DNA from: Streptomyces sp. NBC_00234
Lineage (GTDB): Bacteria; Actinomycetota; Actinomycetes; Streptomycetales; Streptomycetaceae
Reading direction: 5' to 3'
Assembly (NCBI RefSeq): GCF_036195325.1
Contig: NZ_CP108101.1
Location: 5,456,001-5,520,000 of the forward strand
DNA: 64,000 nt
Below the pieces are notes generated by a model. It did not search any database. It had not been told where the DNA came from and worked only from the letters and a program-made list of their open reading frames with translations. Of this stretch, positions 50,235 through 58,091 are shown piece after piece (the stretch's first letter is position 1; each line of letters opens with the position of its first letter). Made by a program: the position numbers and the translations under genes.

Positions 50235-51278
50235 TCAGCCGGTTGCCGGCAGCGGCTCGCCCACGAACGCGGCGAGGCGCTGCATGCCGGGGGCGCACGC
50301 GCGGTGCAGTTCCTCGGTCTGCTCGGGGGAGAGCGCCGTGGAGGCTCCTGTCCGGCCCGCGTCCACGCGTCCGGCCACCCGGTCCGCCCAGGCCGCCGGT
50401 TCGGGGATGCCCGTGAACCGGCCGAAGCGGGTGAGTTCCGGGACCGGGTCGGCCACGATCCGGTCGTAGGAGATGTGCAGCAGCCGGTCCTCGGGGAGCC
50501 CGGCGAGGTGCTTGACCGCGCCGGTGCTGTACGACCACATCGTCCCGAACCGCTCCAGCGGAAGGTCGGCGTCGGCGAGCGCCGAGGCGTCCAGGGTGTC
50601 CGGTGCGAACCTGCGCAGCTCCTCCGGGAGGCGCTGCGGGTGTTCCGGGTCGTGGACCGCGTACGGGTCCACCCCGAGGATCTTGCGCATCTCCCTGATC
50701 TTCACCGCCAGCCGGAAGATCGGATGCCGGCTCATGGACACCGCACAGTCGGGGCCGTGCCGGTACATGTGGACGAAGCGCGCCTCGGGGAAGTACGTCA
50801 GGAGATCGGGCAGGAAGCGCTGCGCGGCGCCCGAGCGCTCGATGACGACCTCGCGGCCCAGGAACGAGGCCCACCAGGCGAAGAGCCGCAGGTACTGGCG
50901 GGGGAGCGGGGCCACCGGCCAGCCGGTCACCTCGTCCCGGATGCTGTCGAGCAGCGCGTCCGGGTCGTCGGTCAGCGGGGGCAGCGTCATGACCGAGAGC
51001 GCGGGCACGTCTCCGGGGGCGTAGCGGCCGGAACCGAGCGGGTAGCGGTACTCCGGGACGGTCACGCCCCTGCGCATCAGCGTGTTGGGCTTCAGCCGCG
51101 GTGTGCTGAGCAGTTCCCAGAACGCCGGGCCGTCCAGCTCGCGGGCCGTGAATCCCCACGGGTCCAGGCAGGCGAAGAACTCGCTGAGGCTGAGCACCTC
51201 GGGGTGTTCGTTGACGAGATCCGACAGCATCGTCGATCCACAACGGCCGGTGCCCAGGACGATGGTGAGTGGCGCCAC
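50235..51278 (-). CDS. Sulfotransferase, probable carbapenem C8-hydroxyl sulfation (CmmSu-like)
   Basis: 347-residue PAPS-dependent sulfotransferase. The 5'-phosphosulfate-binding loop is VLGTGRCGSTMLSDLV at residues 7-22, and the 3'-phosphate-binding region FVHMYRHGPDCAVSMSRHP is at about 167-185. Sulfated olivanic acids such as MM 4550 carry a sulfate on the C8 hydroxyl, and their known cluster contains a sulfotransferase next to the crotonase. It is divergent from that crotonase here. The GTG at 51278 has GGAG eight bases upstream. The family is certain; the substrate is inferred from the cluster. Confidence 0.85.
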   Translation of the reverse strand: MAPLTIVLGTGRCGSTMLSDLVNEHPEVLSLSEFFACLDPWGFTARELDGPAFWELLSTPRLKPNTLMRRGVTVPEYRYPLGSGRYAPGDVPALSVMTLPPLTDDPDALLDSIRDEVTGWPVAPLPRQYLRLFAWWASFLGREVVIERSGAAQRFLPDLLTYFPEARFVHMYRHGPDCAVSMSRHPIFRLAVKIREMRKILGVDPYAVHDPEHPQRLPEELRRFAPDTLDASALADADLPLERFGTMWSYSTGAVKHLAGLPEDRLLHISYDRIVADPVPELTRFGRFTGIPEPAAWADRVAGRVDAGRTGASTALSPEQTEELHRACAPGMQRLAAFVGEPLPATG

Positions 51279-51410
51279 CTTCTCGCTCCTTCCGTCAGCG
51301 GAGACCTCACGCGCGCAAGGAGATCGTCTTTCCGCTGCCTCTTCCGTTTCTCTCCGAGGGCTCTCTCAAGTAATTTCCTTTGAAACAACGGGGGTTGACC
51401 GGATTGGGCG

Positions 51411-51439
51411 TTGACTGGCTCCGGTGCCGTCCTTAGGAT
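51411..51439 (+). promoter_or_regulatory. Sigma-70 (HrdB-type) promoter for the carboxymethylproline synthase gene
   Basis: TTGACT (51411-51416), a 17-base spacer, and TAGGAT (51434-51439) form a near-consensus housekeeping promoter. Transcription would begin near 51446, giving a leader of about 130 bases before the ATG at 51577. Confidence 0.65.
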
Positions 51440-51467
51440 TCCTTGCGATTTGCCATGGGCGTGAATT

Positions 51468-51488
51468 CGGCCAATGGGAAATTGGCCG
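51468..51488. promoter_or_regulatory. Perfect inverted repeat in the leader of the carboxymethylproline synthase gene
   Basis: CGGCCAAT-GGGAA-ATTGGCCG, a perfect 8-bp repeat with a 5-base spacer in the comparatively AT-rich region between the sulfotransferase and crotonase genes. It lies 29 bp past the -10 box, so it could be an operator for the cluster regulator or an RNA hairpin. Confidence 0.5.
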
Positions 51489-51576
51489 GTGAGGTGCAAC
51501 GAACTTTTCGGTGGTGTGATCCAGCCATTCGACGGTGACCGCAGGCCACAGGGGCCGACCCGAGGGAAAGAGTCCG

Positions 51577-52395
51577 ATGGTGAATCAGACGTCGCAGACC
51601 GGCGAAACCAGTGAATCCAGCGATTCCGACCGCTTCGGTGAGTCGATAGCGTGCTCCAAGGCCGACGACGGTGTCCTCCTCGTCGAATTCACCGGCGCGC
51701 ACGAGCAGAACCCCTTCAGCCGGGCCCGGATGCGTGAACTCACCGCGCTGATGCGCGACATCGACGCGGACGAGCAGGTGCGGTGCGTCCTGCTGTACGG
51801 CGGTCCCGGGCGCTCCTTCGGAGTCGGCGGCGACTTCAACGAGGTCTCCATGTTCACCGGCGGCGACGAGGTGAACGACTGGATCGACGACATCACCGAT
51901 CTGTACGGGACGATCGCGGGCATCTCCAAGCCGGTCGTCGCGGCGATCGACGGCTATGCCATCGGGGTCGGCCTCCAGATCGCCCTGTGCTGCGACTACC
52001 GGGTGGGCAGTGAGAACGCGCGCCTGGTGATGCCCGAGCTGAAGGTGGGCATCGCCTGCAACTTCGGCGGATTCATGCTGCGGTACACCGTCGGCACCAC
52101 CGTCATGCAGCGCATGCTCTACACCTGCGAGGAGTGGCCCGCCGACCGGGCGCTGGCCGATGGGCTCCTCCATGAGGTGCAGCCCGAGGAGAACACCCTC
52201 GGCCGCGCGATGGAGCTCTCCCGCACCCTGGCCCGCTACACCCCGGAGGCGGTGCAGGGCACCCGGGGACGGGTCAACGCCCCGTTCGTGGAAGGGCTGG
52301 AGCGGGTCCGCGCCGAGGCCAAGGACTCGCACCGCAAGGCGTTCGCGGCGGGCGAGGCGCAGGTCCGGATGCGCCGGATCATCGGGCGGAGCTGA
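51577..52395 (+). CDS. thnE: Carboxymethylproline synthase (ThnE/CmmE/CarB-like crotonase)
   Basis: 272-residue crotonase-fold enzyme. CarB-type enzymes condense malonyl-CoA with pyrroline-5-carboxylate to (2S,5S)-carboxymethylproline, the first step of carbapenem synthesis. Oxyanion-hole motifs are at SFGVGGDFNEV and DGYAIGVGLQIALCCDYRVG, and the active-site Glu region is VMPELKVGIACNFGGFML, closer to CarB/ThnE than to ordinary enoyl-CoA hydratases. The ATG at 51577 has GAGGGAAAG upstream. Behind a good promoter; ends at a strong terminator shared with the convergent GNAT gene. Confidence 0.9.
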   Translation: MVNQTSQTGETSESSDSDRFGESIACSKADDGVLLVEFTGAHEQNPFSRARMRELTALMRDIDADEQVRCVLLYGGPGRSFGVGGDFNEVSMFTGGDEVNDWIDDITDLYGTIAGISKPVVAAIDGYAIGVGLQIALCCDYRVGSENARLVMPELKVGIACNFGGFMLRYTVGTTVMQRMLYTCEEWPADRALADGLLHEVQPEENTLGRAMELSRTLARYTPEAVQGTRGRVNAPFVEGLERVRAEAKDSHRKAFAAGEAQVRMRRIIGRS

Positions 52396-52400
52396 CCGGC

Positions 52401-52440
52401 GGTCCGTGGGGGAGGGCCTGACGGCTCACCCCCACGGACC
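52401..52440. terminator. Strong bidirectional terminator within the carbapenem cluster
   Basis: A perfect 12-bp stem, GGTCCGTGGGGG with CCCCCACGGACC, around a 16-base loop between the convergent crotonase and GNAT genes. Confidence 0.9.
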
Positions 52441-52457
52441 CCTGCCCACGGACCGGG

Positions 52458-53420
52458 CTACCGCGTCACCGTGCGGCGGAAGTCGTCGAAGCGGGCCTCC
52501 ACCTGCCAGCCGAGCCGGTGGTAGAGGGCGAGCGCGGGGGTGTTGGCCGTGTCGACGGTCAGGACCATCGCCGTACGCCCGCGCCGCCGCGACGCGTGCA
52601 TCACCGAGAGCAGCAGCAGGGATCCCAGGCCCCGTTGCCGGGCCTGCGGTGCGACACCGATCTGCCGGACGTACGCCGCGTCGCGGCTGTCCCGCATGCG
52701 GTCGGTGATGTTGGCGAAGCCGACCGCCGTACCGTCCACCTCCAGCAGGGCGCACTGCGCCGGATCGACGCCCGGGTCCGTCGTCCACCACTCCAGCCAG
52801 GTGTCGAACCCGTCCTCGCTCTTGCCCGCCTCCTCGGCCGCGTAAGCCCTGTTCTTCACCGCGTGGAACGTCCGCAGGTCCTGTTCGCCGTCGAGCGGAC
52901 GCACCACCGCGCCCGGCACGACGGGCAGCCGCGGGAGCGCCTCGTCCAGGGTGACCGCCATGCGGTAGTACGGGTGCGGGGAGCCGAATCCCCGGGTGTG
53001 CAGGGCCGCACGGGCGGTCTTCTCGCCCTCGGAGACGAAGCAGGACAGCTCGCCCTCGCCCCCGGCCAGTAGCTCTCCGCAGCGCCGTCCGGCGAAGTCC
53101 AGCAGCAGGCCCGCGTCCTCGGCGGTGGCGTCCGGCCCGAGCACCAGCTCGGCCGTCCATCCCGAGATCCCCGAAGCGCTGCTCAGCCACACCGCGCCCA
53201 CCGGCCGGCCGTCGGGGCCGTACAGCAGCCGGCCGTCGCTCGGGGCGTTCAGGCCCGGAGCGGTCAGCCGGCCCGTGATCCAGGCGTGGGTCGTCTCCTC
53301 CTTGCCCAGCGCGGCTCGGTCCCGCTCCCGCGCGAGCCGCCAGACGGCGTCCGTATGGGTACGGGGATCGAGCGGGACCAGGGAGGGGGTATCCCCGGCC
53401 CGGTGGACGGGGCCCGTCAT
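52458..53420 (-). CDS. thnF: Tandem GNAT N-acetyltransferase (ThnF-like)
   Basis: 320-residue protein of two GNAT-like halves. The C-terminal one has the acetyl-CoA motif VRQIGVAPQARQRGLGSLLLL and the late NTPALALYHRLGW; the N-terminal half is degenerate. The thienamycin cluster homologue N-acetylates the cysteamine side chain, giving the N-acetyl series of carbapenems. The ATG at 53420 overlaps the upstream oxygenase stop (ATGA), so the two are coupled. Confidence 0.85.
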   Translation of the reverse strand: MTGPVHRAGDTPSLVPLDPRTHTDAVWRLARERDRAALGKEETTHAWITGRLTAPGLNAPSDGRLLYGPDGRPVGAVWLSSASGISGWTAELVLGPDATAEDAGLLLDFAGRRCGELLAGGEGELSCFVSEGEKTARAALHTRGFGSPHPYYRMAVTLDEALPRLPVVPGAVVRPLDGEQDLRTFHAVKNRAYAAEEAGKSEDGFDTWLEWWTTDPGVDPAQCALLEVDGTAVGFANITDRMRDSRDAAYVRQIGVAPQARQRGLGSLLLLSVMHASRRRGRTAMVLTVDTANTPALALYHRLGWQVEARFDDFRRTVTR

Positions 53421-54211
53421 CGGGCCGCGCCCGCGGCGCCCTTGTCCCGCCGGGGGAGCGAGTAGACGTAGCTGACCGCCCGGCGGTCGTCGTCGGTGGT
53501 GTTGGGGGCCGAGGTGTGTGCGGTGTATCCGCCGAACAGCACCGCGGATCCGGCACGCCGGGGGAGCGTCACCGGGGTCAGCTCCGGCCAGATCCGACCG
53601 ATGTCGAGCGTGGGTTCACGCGGCGAGGCGAAGAGGTCGTCCTGGTTGATGCCGTCCGGCTTGTACGCGACCCTCTCGCGGTGCGAACCGGGCAGGAACT
53701 GCAGGCAGCCGTTGTCCTCGCGGGCGTCGTCCACCGCTATCCAGATGGTGTAGACGTCCTCGTACTTCTCGTAGAACTCCTCCTTGAGGAAGAGCGCGTC
53801 CTGGTGCCACGGCTTCTCCGAGCCGACCTCCGAGGGCTTCGCCCACAGGTAGGTGTTGTAGAAGTCGCCCGCGACGCCGTGCAGCGGCCGGACGACACCC
53901 TCGTTGAGGTTGATCAGCTCCGGGATCGAGGCCAGTTCGGGCGAGTGCTCATGGGCCATGCCCACCACCCGCACCTTGCCGGGGATGCACTCCTTGCCGG
54001 CGGCGCGCGCGGCCCATCCGCCGCCCTCGCCGTCCGACTCCAGCTGCCATCCGAAGGTGCTGTAACGCATGTCCTCGGTCCGCCGGATCAGATCCGAGCA
54101 GCCGCGGCGCATCAGATCGAGGGCTGGTTCGGGCACCAGGTCGTCGAGCTGGATGACGCCGCGCTCCTCCAGTTCGCCGGCGAGGTCTGCGATCGACGGG
54201 CTGAGGGGCAT
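53417..54211 (-). CDS. thnG: PhyH-type 2-oxoglutarate/Fe(II) oxygenase (ThnG-like)
   Basis: 264-residue phytanoyl-CoA-dioxygenase-family enzyme. The facial triad is seen as HxD in KPWHQDALFL and the distal His in GGYTAHTSAPN, with the 2OG-binding Arg at DDDRRAVSYVY. Carbapenem clusters carry two such enzymes: ThnQ hydroxylates C8 and ThnG oxidises the C2 thio-side chain (sulfoxide or desaturation). Position between F and H supports ThnG. The ATG at 54211 has AAAGGTGGAG upstream. Confidence 0.85.
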   Translation of the reverse strand: MPLSPSIADLAGELEERGVIQLDDLVPEPALDLMRRGCSDLIRRTEDMRYSTFGWQLESDGEGGGWAARAAGKECIPGKVRVVGMAHEHSPELASIPELINLNEGVVRPLHGVAGDFYNTYLWAKPSEVGSEKPWHQDALFLKEEFYEKYEDVYTIWIAVDDAREDNGCLQFLPGSHRERVAYKPDGINQDDLFASPREPTLDIGRIWPELTPVTLPRRAGSAVLFGGYTAHTSAPNTTDDDRRAVSYVYSLPRRDKGAAGAAR

Positions 54212-54410
54212 CGGCTCCACCTTTCTGTACGCGCACGGGCGTGCGACGTCAAGAACTCTGTGTGTGACTCGACTATGTGCAAGCGGCCGGTGCACCGGCA
54301 ACGGAACGGCCGCGGACGGTTCGGGGCAGGCCCCAAATGGCATAGGGGGCAGGGGGCTTGGTGGGCTCTAGGGTGGGTGCACCGATGACGTCGGGGGTTG
54401 GAGGAGTCGC

Positions 54411-55088
54411 ATGACGGGAACGGGGTCGGCGTCCGTTTCGGCGGTGATCGTCGACTGGGGCGGCGTGCTGACGCAGTCCTTCGACGAGGCGATCGCGGTG
54501 TGGGCCGCCGCCGAGGGAGTGGCGGCAGGGGAGTTCGGCGCGGTGCTCGGGCGGCTGCTGGGGCCGGACGCGGTACCGGACGGCGGGCCCAATCCCTTCC
54601 ACCGGGTCGAGCGGGGCGAACTGCCGGTCGCGGAATTCGAGTCCGCGCTCGCCGCGCTCCTGCGACGCACCGACGGGGCGCCGGTGCCGGCCGAGGGCCT
54701 GGTGCAGCGCATGTTCGCGCCCTTCGCCATGGATCCCGCGATGACCGGGCTGCTGCGCCGGGTGCGGAGTGCGGGGGTCCCCGTGGCACTGCTCTCCAAC
54801 TCCTGGGGCCACCGGTACGACCGCGAGGGCTGGGAGGACCTGTTCGACGCGGTGGTGATCTCCTGCGAGGTGGGGATGCGCAAGCCGGAACCGGAGATCT
54901 TCCGGCACACCGCCGGCCTGCTGGGCCGCCGGCCGCAGGAGTGCGTGTTCGTGGACGACCTGGGCCGCAACGTGCGGGCCGCGTCCGCCCTGGGGATGGC
55001 CACCGTCCACCACCGGGCCGCGGCGGAGACCGAGGGCGCCCTGGTCCGGCAGCTCGCCGGTCTGTCCGCGATCTCCGGGCGGGCCTGA
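54411..55088 (+). CDS. thnH: HAD-family phosphatase (ThnH-like)
   Basis: 225-residue HAD hydrolase. Motif I VIVDWGGVLTQSF, motif II VALLSNSW, motif III Lys in MRKPEPEIF, motif IV FVDDLGRNVRAA. In the thienamycin pathway ThnR, ThnH and ThnT shorten CoA stepwise to give the pantetheine and cysteamine thiol side chain; ThnH removes the phosphate of 4'-phosphopantetheine. The ATG at 54411 has GGAGGAG upstream. It is one of only two cluster genes visible on the plus strand. Confidence 0.85.
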   Translation: MTGTGSASVSAVIVDWGGVLTQSFDEAIAVWAAAEGVAAGEFGAVLGRLLGPDAVPDGGPNPFHRVERGELPVAEFESALAALLRRTDGAPVPAEGLVQRMFAPFAMDPAMTGLLRRVRSAGVPVALLSNSWGHRYDREGWEDLFDAVVISCEVGMRKPEPEIFRHTAGLLGRRPQECVFVDDLGRNVRAASALGMATVHHRAAAETEGALVRQLAGLSAISGRA

Positions 55089-55129
55089 CGGCCCGGGAGT
55101 CCGGTGACCGGGGGCGGCCTTTGGTGGGC

Positions 55130-56509
55130 TCAGGCGGCGGCCCGGGGAGCCGCCGGGGTGCCGATGGACTGCGCCGCCGCGTGCTGGCGCATCCGGCCCA
55201 CCAGTTCGTCGAGCCGGCTCTCGGCCGGCCCCGTACAGTCCAGCAGCCGGCGGGCGGCGGCGGACAGCGAGGTTCCGCGTGCGGTGCTGTAGACCAGCGG
55301 CAGCCCGCAGCCCTTCTCCAGCCGGTGGATGCGCCGGGTCAGCGCGGGCTGGGTGACCAGCAGGGTGGCGGCGGCGCGGTTCAGGCTGCCGATCCGGTGG
55401 ATCACCCGCAGCAGATGCAGGTGCTCCGCCTCGAAGTGGTTGTCCGATTCCGGCCCCGCCCAGTGGAGTTCGGACAGCAGGACGGGAAGCGGGGCGTCGG
55501 CGTCGGACGGCGAGATGTCGGCCTCGGTCCTGGTCCGTATCGGGCGCCCCGGCCCTTCGGTGAGCGGAGGGAACGAGGCGGAGGCGGCGTACACGGGATT
55601 CCGCTTCGCCGCGCGCTGCGCGTAGCCGTACCGCAGCCAGGTGCAGAGCTCGTGGGCGAGCGTCAGCGGGACGACGAGCGGGTCCACGGCCAGCGAGAGC
55701 CGGCGGACCAGCCGCTGGCGCAACGGCCGCAGCACCAGGCTCAGTTCGTGCTCCGGTTCCGGCGAGAGCGGGGAGACGAGCGCGACGCCGTAGCCCCGGC
55801 CGACCAGCTCGAGAGCCGCGCTCTGCGAGCGGACCGTGAAGCTGACCCGGGGAGCGGGCGAGAGCAGGGAGAAGGCCCAGCCCTGGTCGTCGCAGGCGTC
55901 ACCGCCCACGGTGGCCACCCACTCCGCGTCCGCCAGGTCGTGCAGGTCGAGTGCCTCCCGCCGGGCGAGCGGATGGTCCCTGGGCAGCGCGACCCACTGC
56001 GGCTCGTCCACGACGGTGCGCACCAGCGCCTCGCTGCGCCGCAGTCCCGGCCTCCGGGTGGTCTCCCAGCCGCAGGCGGCGTCGACCGCGTAGCGCTCGA
56101 ACCGCTGCCAGACATCACGGCTGTCACCCGGCACGACGTCGAACACCGCTTCGGGGAAACGATCCGCCAGGTCACGGCCCATGCCGTAGGCCCGTTCCGT
56201 GCCCACCGCGAACTGCACGACCGGCAGCCGCTCCTCCGTGTCCGTGCGGTGGTGGGACGTGGCCATCGCGAAATCGATCGCGCCCACCAGCCGCCGCCCC
56301 GCGTGCAGCAGGGCGTGCCCGGCCTCGGTGAGCTCGGTGCCCGTGGAACTGCGTGACACCAGCGGGGTGCGCAGCCGCCGCTCCAGCTTGATCAGACGGC
56401 GGCTCGCGGACGACTGGGTCATCCGGCCGCCCCGTTCCACCGCGTGCAGGCTCCCGTGGTCGGAAACCGCTTGCAGCAGGGCCACATCCGAACGCCGAAG
56501 ATCGAACAT
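55130..56509 (-). CDS. thnI: LysR-type pathway activator with two HTH domains (ThnI-like)
   Basis: 459-residue regulator. An N-terminal LysR HTH (LLQAVSDHGSLHAVERGGRM...SSASRRLIKLERRL; residues 9-48) precedes a substrate-binding domain (about 90-300). A second HTH of LysR type is at residues 358-427, with SLNRAAATLLVTQPALTRRI, then LEKGCGLPLVYSTARGTSLS. This C-terminal copy is closer to the LysR consensus than the N-terminal one. Standard LysR proteins are about 300 residues with one HTH. ThnI activates the thienamycin genes in S. cattleya. The ATG at 56509 has GAGGGG upstream. Confidence 0.85.
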   Translation of the reverse strand: MFDLRRSDVALLQAVSDHGSLHAVERGGRMTQSSASRRLIKLERRLRTPLVSRSSTGTELTEAGHALLHAGRRLVGAIDFAMATSHHRTDTEERLPVVQFAVGTERAYGMGRDLADRFPEAVFDVVPGDSRDVWQRFERYAVDAACGWETTRRPGLRRSEALVRTVVDEPQWVALPRDHPLARREALDLHDLADAEWVATVGGDACDDQGWAFSLLSPAPRVSFTVRSQSAALELVGRGYGVALVSPLSPEPEHELSLVLRPLRQRLVRRLSLAVDPLVVPLTLAHELCTWLRYGYAQRAAKRNPVYAASASFPPLTEGPGRPIRTRTEADISPSDADAPLPVLLSELHWAGPESDNHFEAEHLHLLRVIHRIGSLNRAAATLLVTQPALTRRIHRLEKGCGLPLVYSTARGTSLSAAARRLLDCTGPAESRLDELVGRMRQHAAAQSIGTPAAPRAAA

Positions 56510-56627
56510 CCAGCACCCCTCTTGCCGTCGGACCGTCCCACCCGTCGCGGCGGGAGGGGCGGAGCGGGCCTCGCGTGACGTACGTCTCGCCACCGTAAGG
56601 CCGTCCGAGGGCTTCGAGGAGCCGCCG

Positions 56628-58091
56628 TCAGGTAGTTGGCCGGATCGTGGGGGTGACCCGTCCGGAGCTGATCGGAGCCTCCGTATCCGGCTGCCCGGCG
56701 GAGCGCGGGAACGCCAGTGCCGCGGCGATCCCGGCGGCGGCCAGCACCGTCGCCCCCACGAAGACCGTCGTGTACGAGGAGGCGGCCGGATACCCCTGGG
56801 TACTCGTCGTGACGGCCAGGACCATGAAGCTGACCTGCACGCCGAACGAACCCCCGAGGTTGCGGAGCACGCTGTTGATCCCGACCGTCACCGCCGTCGA
56901 ACCGCTCGGCGAGGCGAGCGTGAGCAGCTCCGCCATGGCACCGCCCAGCAGGCCGGTGCCCAGTCCGGTCAGGGCCGTGCCCAGGGCCAGACCGGTGGCC
57001 GTTCCCGTCATGAGGGCGAACACGGCGGGAGAGGCGGCGAAGAGCACCGTACTCGTGATCATCACGGCCCGCGCGGTCATCCGGCCGGACTGCCGCAGCC
57101 AGCCGGACAACAGCCCGCCGGTGACGGCGGCGACCTGCATCGGCAGCATCACCAGCACGGTGAGGGCGCCGTCGGCGGAAAGCCCGTACCCCGTGGAGCG
57201 AGGGGCGTCGGCGAGCACCGGGGCGAGGATGCCCGTCTGGAACATCACCAGACCCGTCAGCAGGCTCACCACGTTGAGGGTCCAGATCGGGCGGCGGCCC
57301 AGCAACCGGGTGTCGATCGCCGGCTGCGCCGACCGCTGCTCCACCCGCACGAGGGCCACGCAGCCCGCCGCCCCGGCCAGCAGCAGCACCGCCCCGGTGG
57401 AGGAGCCGAGCCCCTCCCGGCCGTACTGGCTCAGGGCCAGCAGCAGACAGGCGCTCACCGCGCTCAGCAGGAGCAGACCGGGGATGTCGACCCGGGTGCC
57501 GGCTCTGCGCGGAGTCTCGGGCAGTACCGCGAGGCCCGCCACCAGGAGGACGACCGCCAGCACGCCCGCGGTGACGAACAGCCCCCGGAACGCGGCGGCC
57601 CCGTCCCCGAAGACGCCGACCAGCAGGATGCCGATGCCGCCCCCGGTCCCGAAGGCCGCCGACAGCACCCCGGAGGGCCCGGCCAGCGACTGCCCGGGGA
57701 AGCCCTCCCGCAGCAGGCCGATGGCGAGCGGGAAGAGCCCGGCCGCGACGCCCTGCACGAGCCGTGCGACGAGCAGGACGGTGAACGACTGCGCGGCGGC
57801 GGCCACGACGGCGGCCACCGCCACGACGGCGAGCACCGCGACCAGCACCACCCGGCGGCCGTAGAGGTCCCCGAGGCGTCCCACCACGGGGGTGGCGACA
57901 CAGCCGACCAGTAGATGCCCGGAGACGATCCACGCCGCGTCCGTGCCGGAGACCCCGAAGGCGTGCTGGATCTGCGGCAGCAGCGTGGCGACGCCCAGCT
58001 GGAGCAGCGAGAAGAGCCCGCAGGCCCCCGCGAGCACGGCGAGGGCCGCACGCCGCCCGGTGGACGGCGTGCGGTCGTGTGCCTTGTTCAA
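56628..58091 (-). CDS. thnJ: MFS drug exporter (ThnJ-like)
   Basis: 487-residue major facilitator of the 14-helix EmrB/QacA type. Motif A is GRLGDLYGRRVVLV, and motif C-like glycines occur in the fifth helix region. It probably exports the carbapenem. It is the last gene of a unit with the radical SAM and synthetase genes: its TTG start (58089-58091) overlaps the stop of the upstream gene as TTGA. No ATG or GTG lies close enough to replace it, so a TTG start is inferred from coupling. Confidence 0.87.
   Translation of the reverse strand: MNKAHDRTPSTGRRAALAVLAGACGLFSLLQLGVATLLPQIQHAFGVSGTDAAWIVSGHLLVGCVATPVVGRLGDLYGRRVVLVAVLAVVAVAAVVAAAAQSFTVLLVARLVQGVAAGLFPLAIGLLREGFPGQSLAGPSGVLSAAFGTGGGIGILLVGVFGDGAAAFRGLFVTAGVLAVVLLVAGLAVLPETPRRAGTRVDIPGLLLLSAVSACLLLALSQYGREGLGSSTGAVLLLAGAAGCVALVRVEQRSAQPAIDTRLLGRRPIWTLNVVSLLTGLVMFQTGILAPVLADAPRSTGYGLSADGALTVLVMLPMQVAAVTGGLLSGWLRQSGRMTARAVMITSTVLFAASPAVFALMTGTATGLALGTALTGLGTGLLGGAMAELLTLASPSGSTAVTVGINSVLRNLGGSFGVQVSFMVLAVTTSTQGYPAASSYTTVFVGATVLAAAGIAAALAFPRSAGQPDTEAPISSGRVTPTIRPTT

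Noticed and set aside
55090..55129. Terminator between the HAD phosphatase and LysR genes
   Set aside because: GC-rich, but no stem longer than a few base pairs with consistent pairing.
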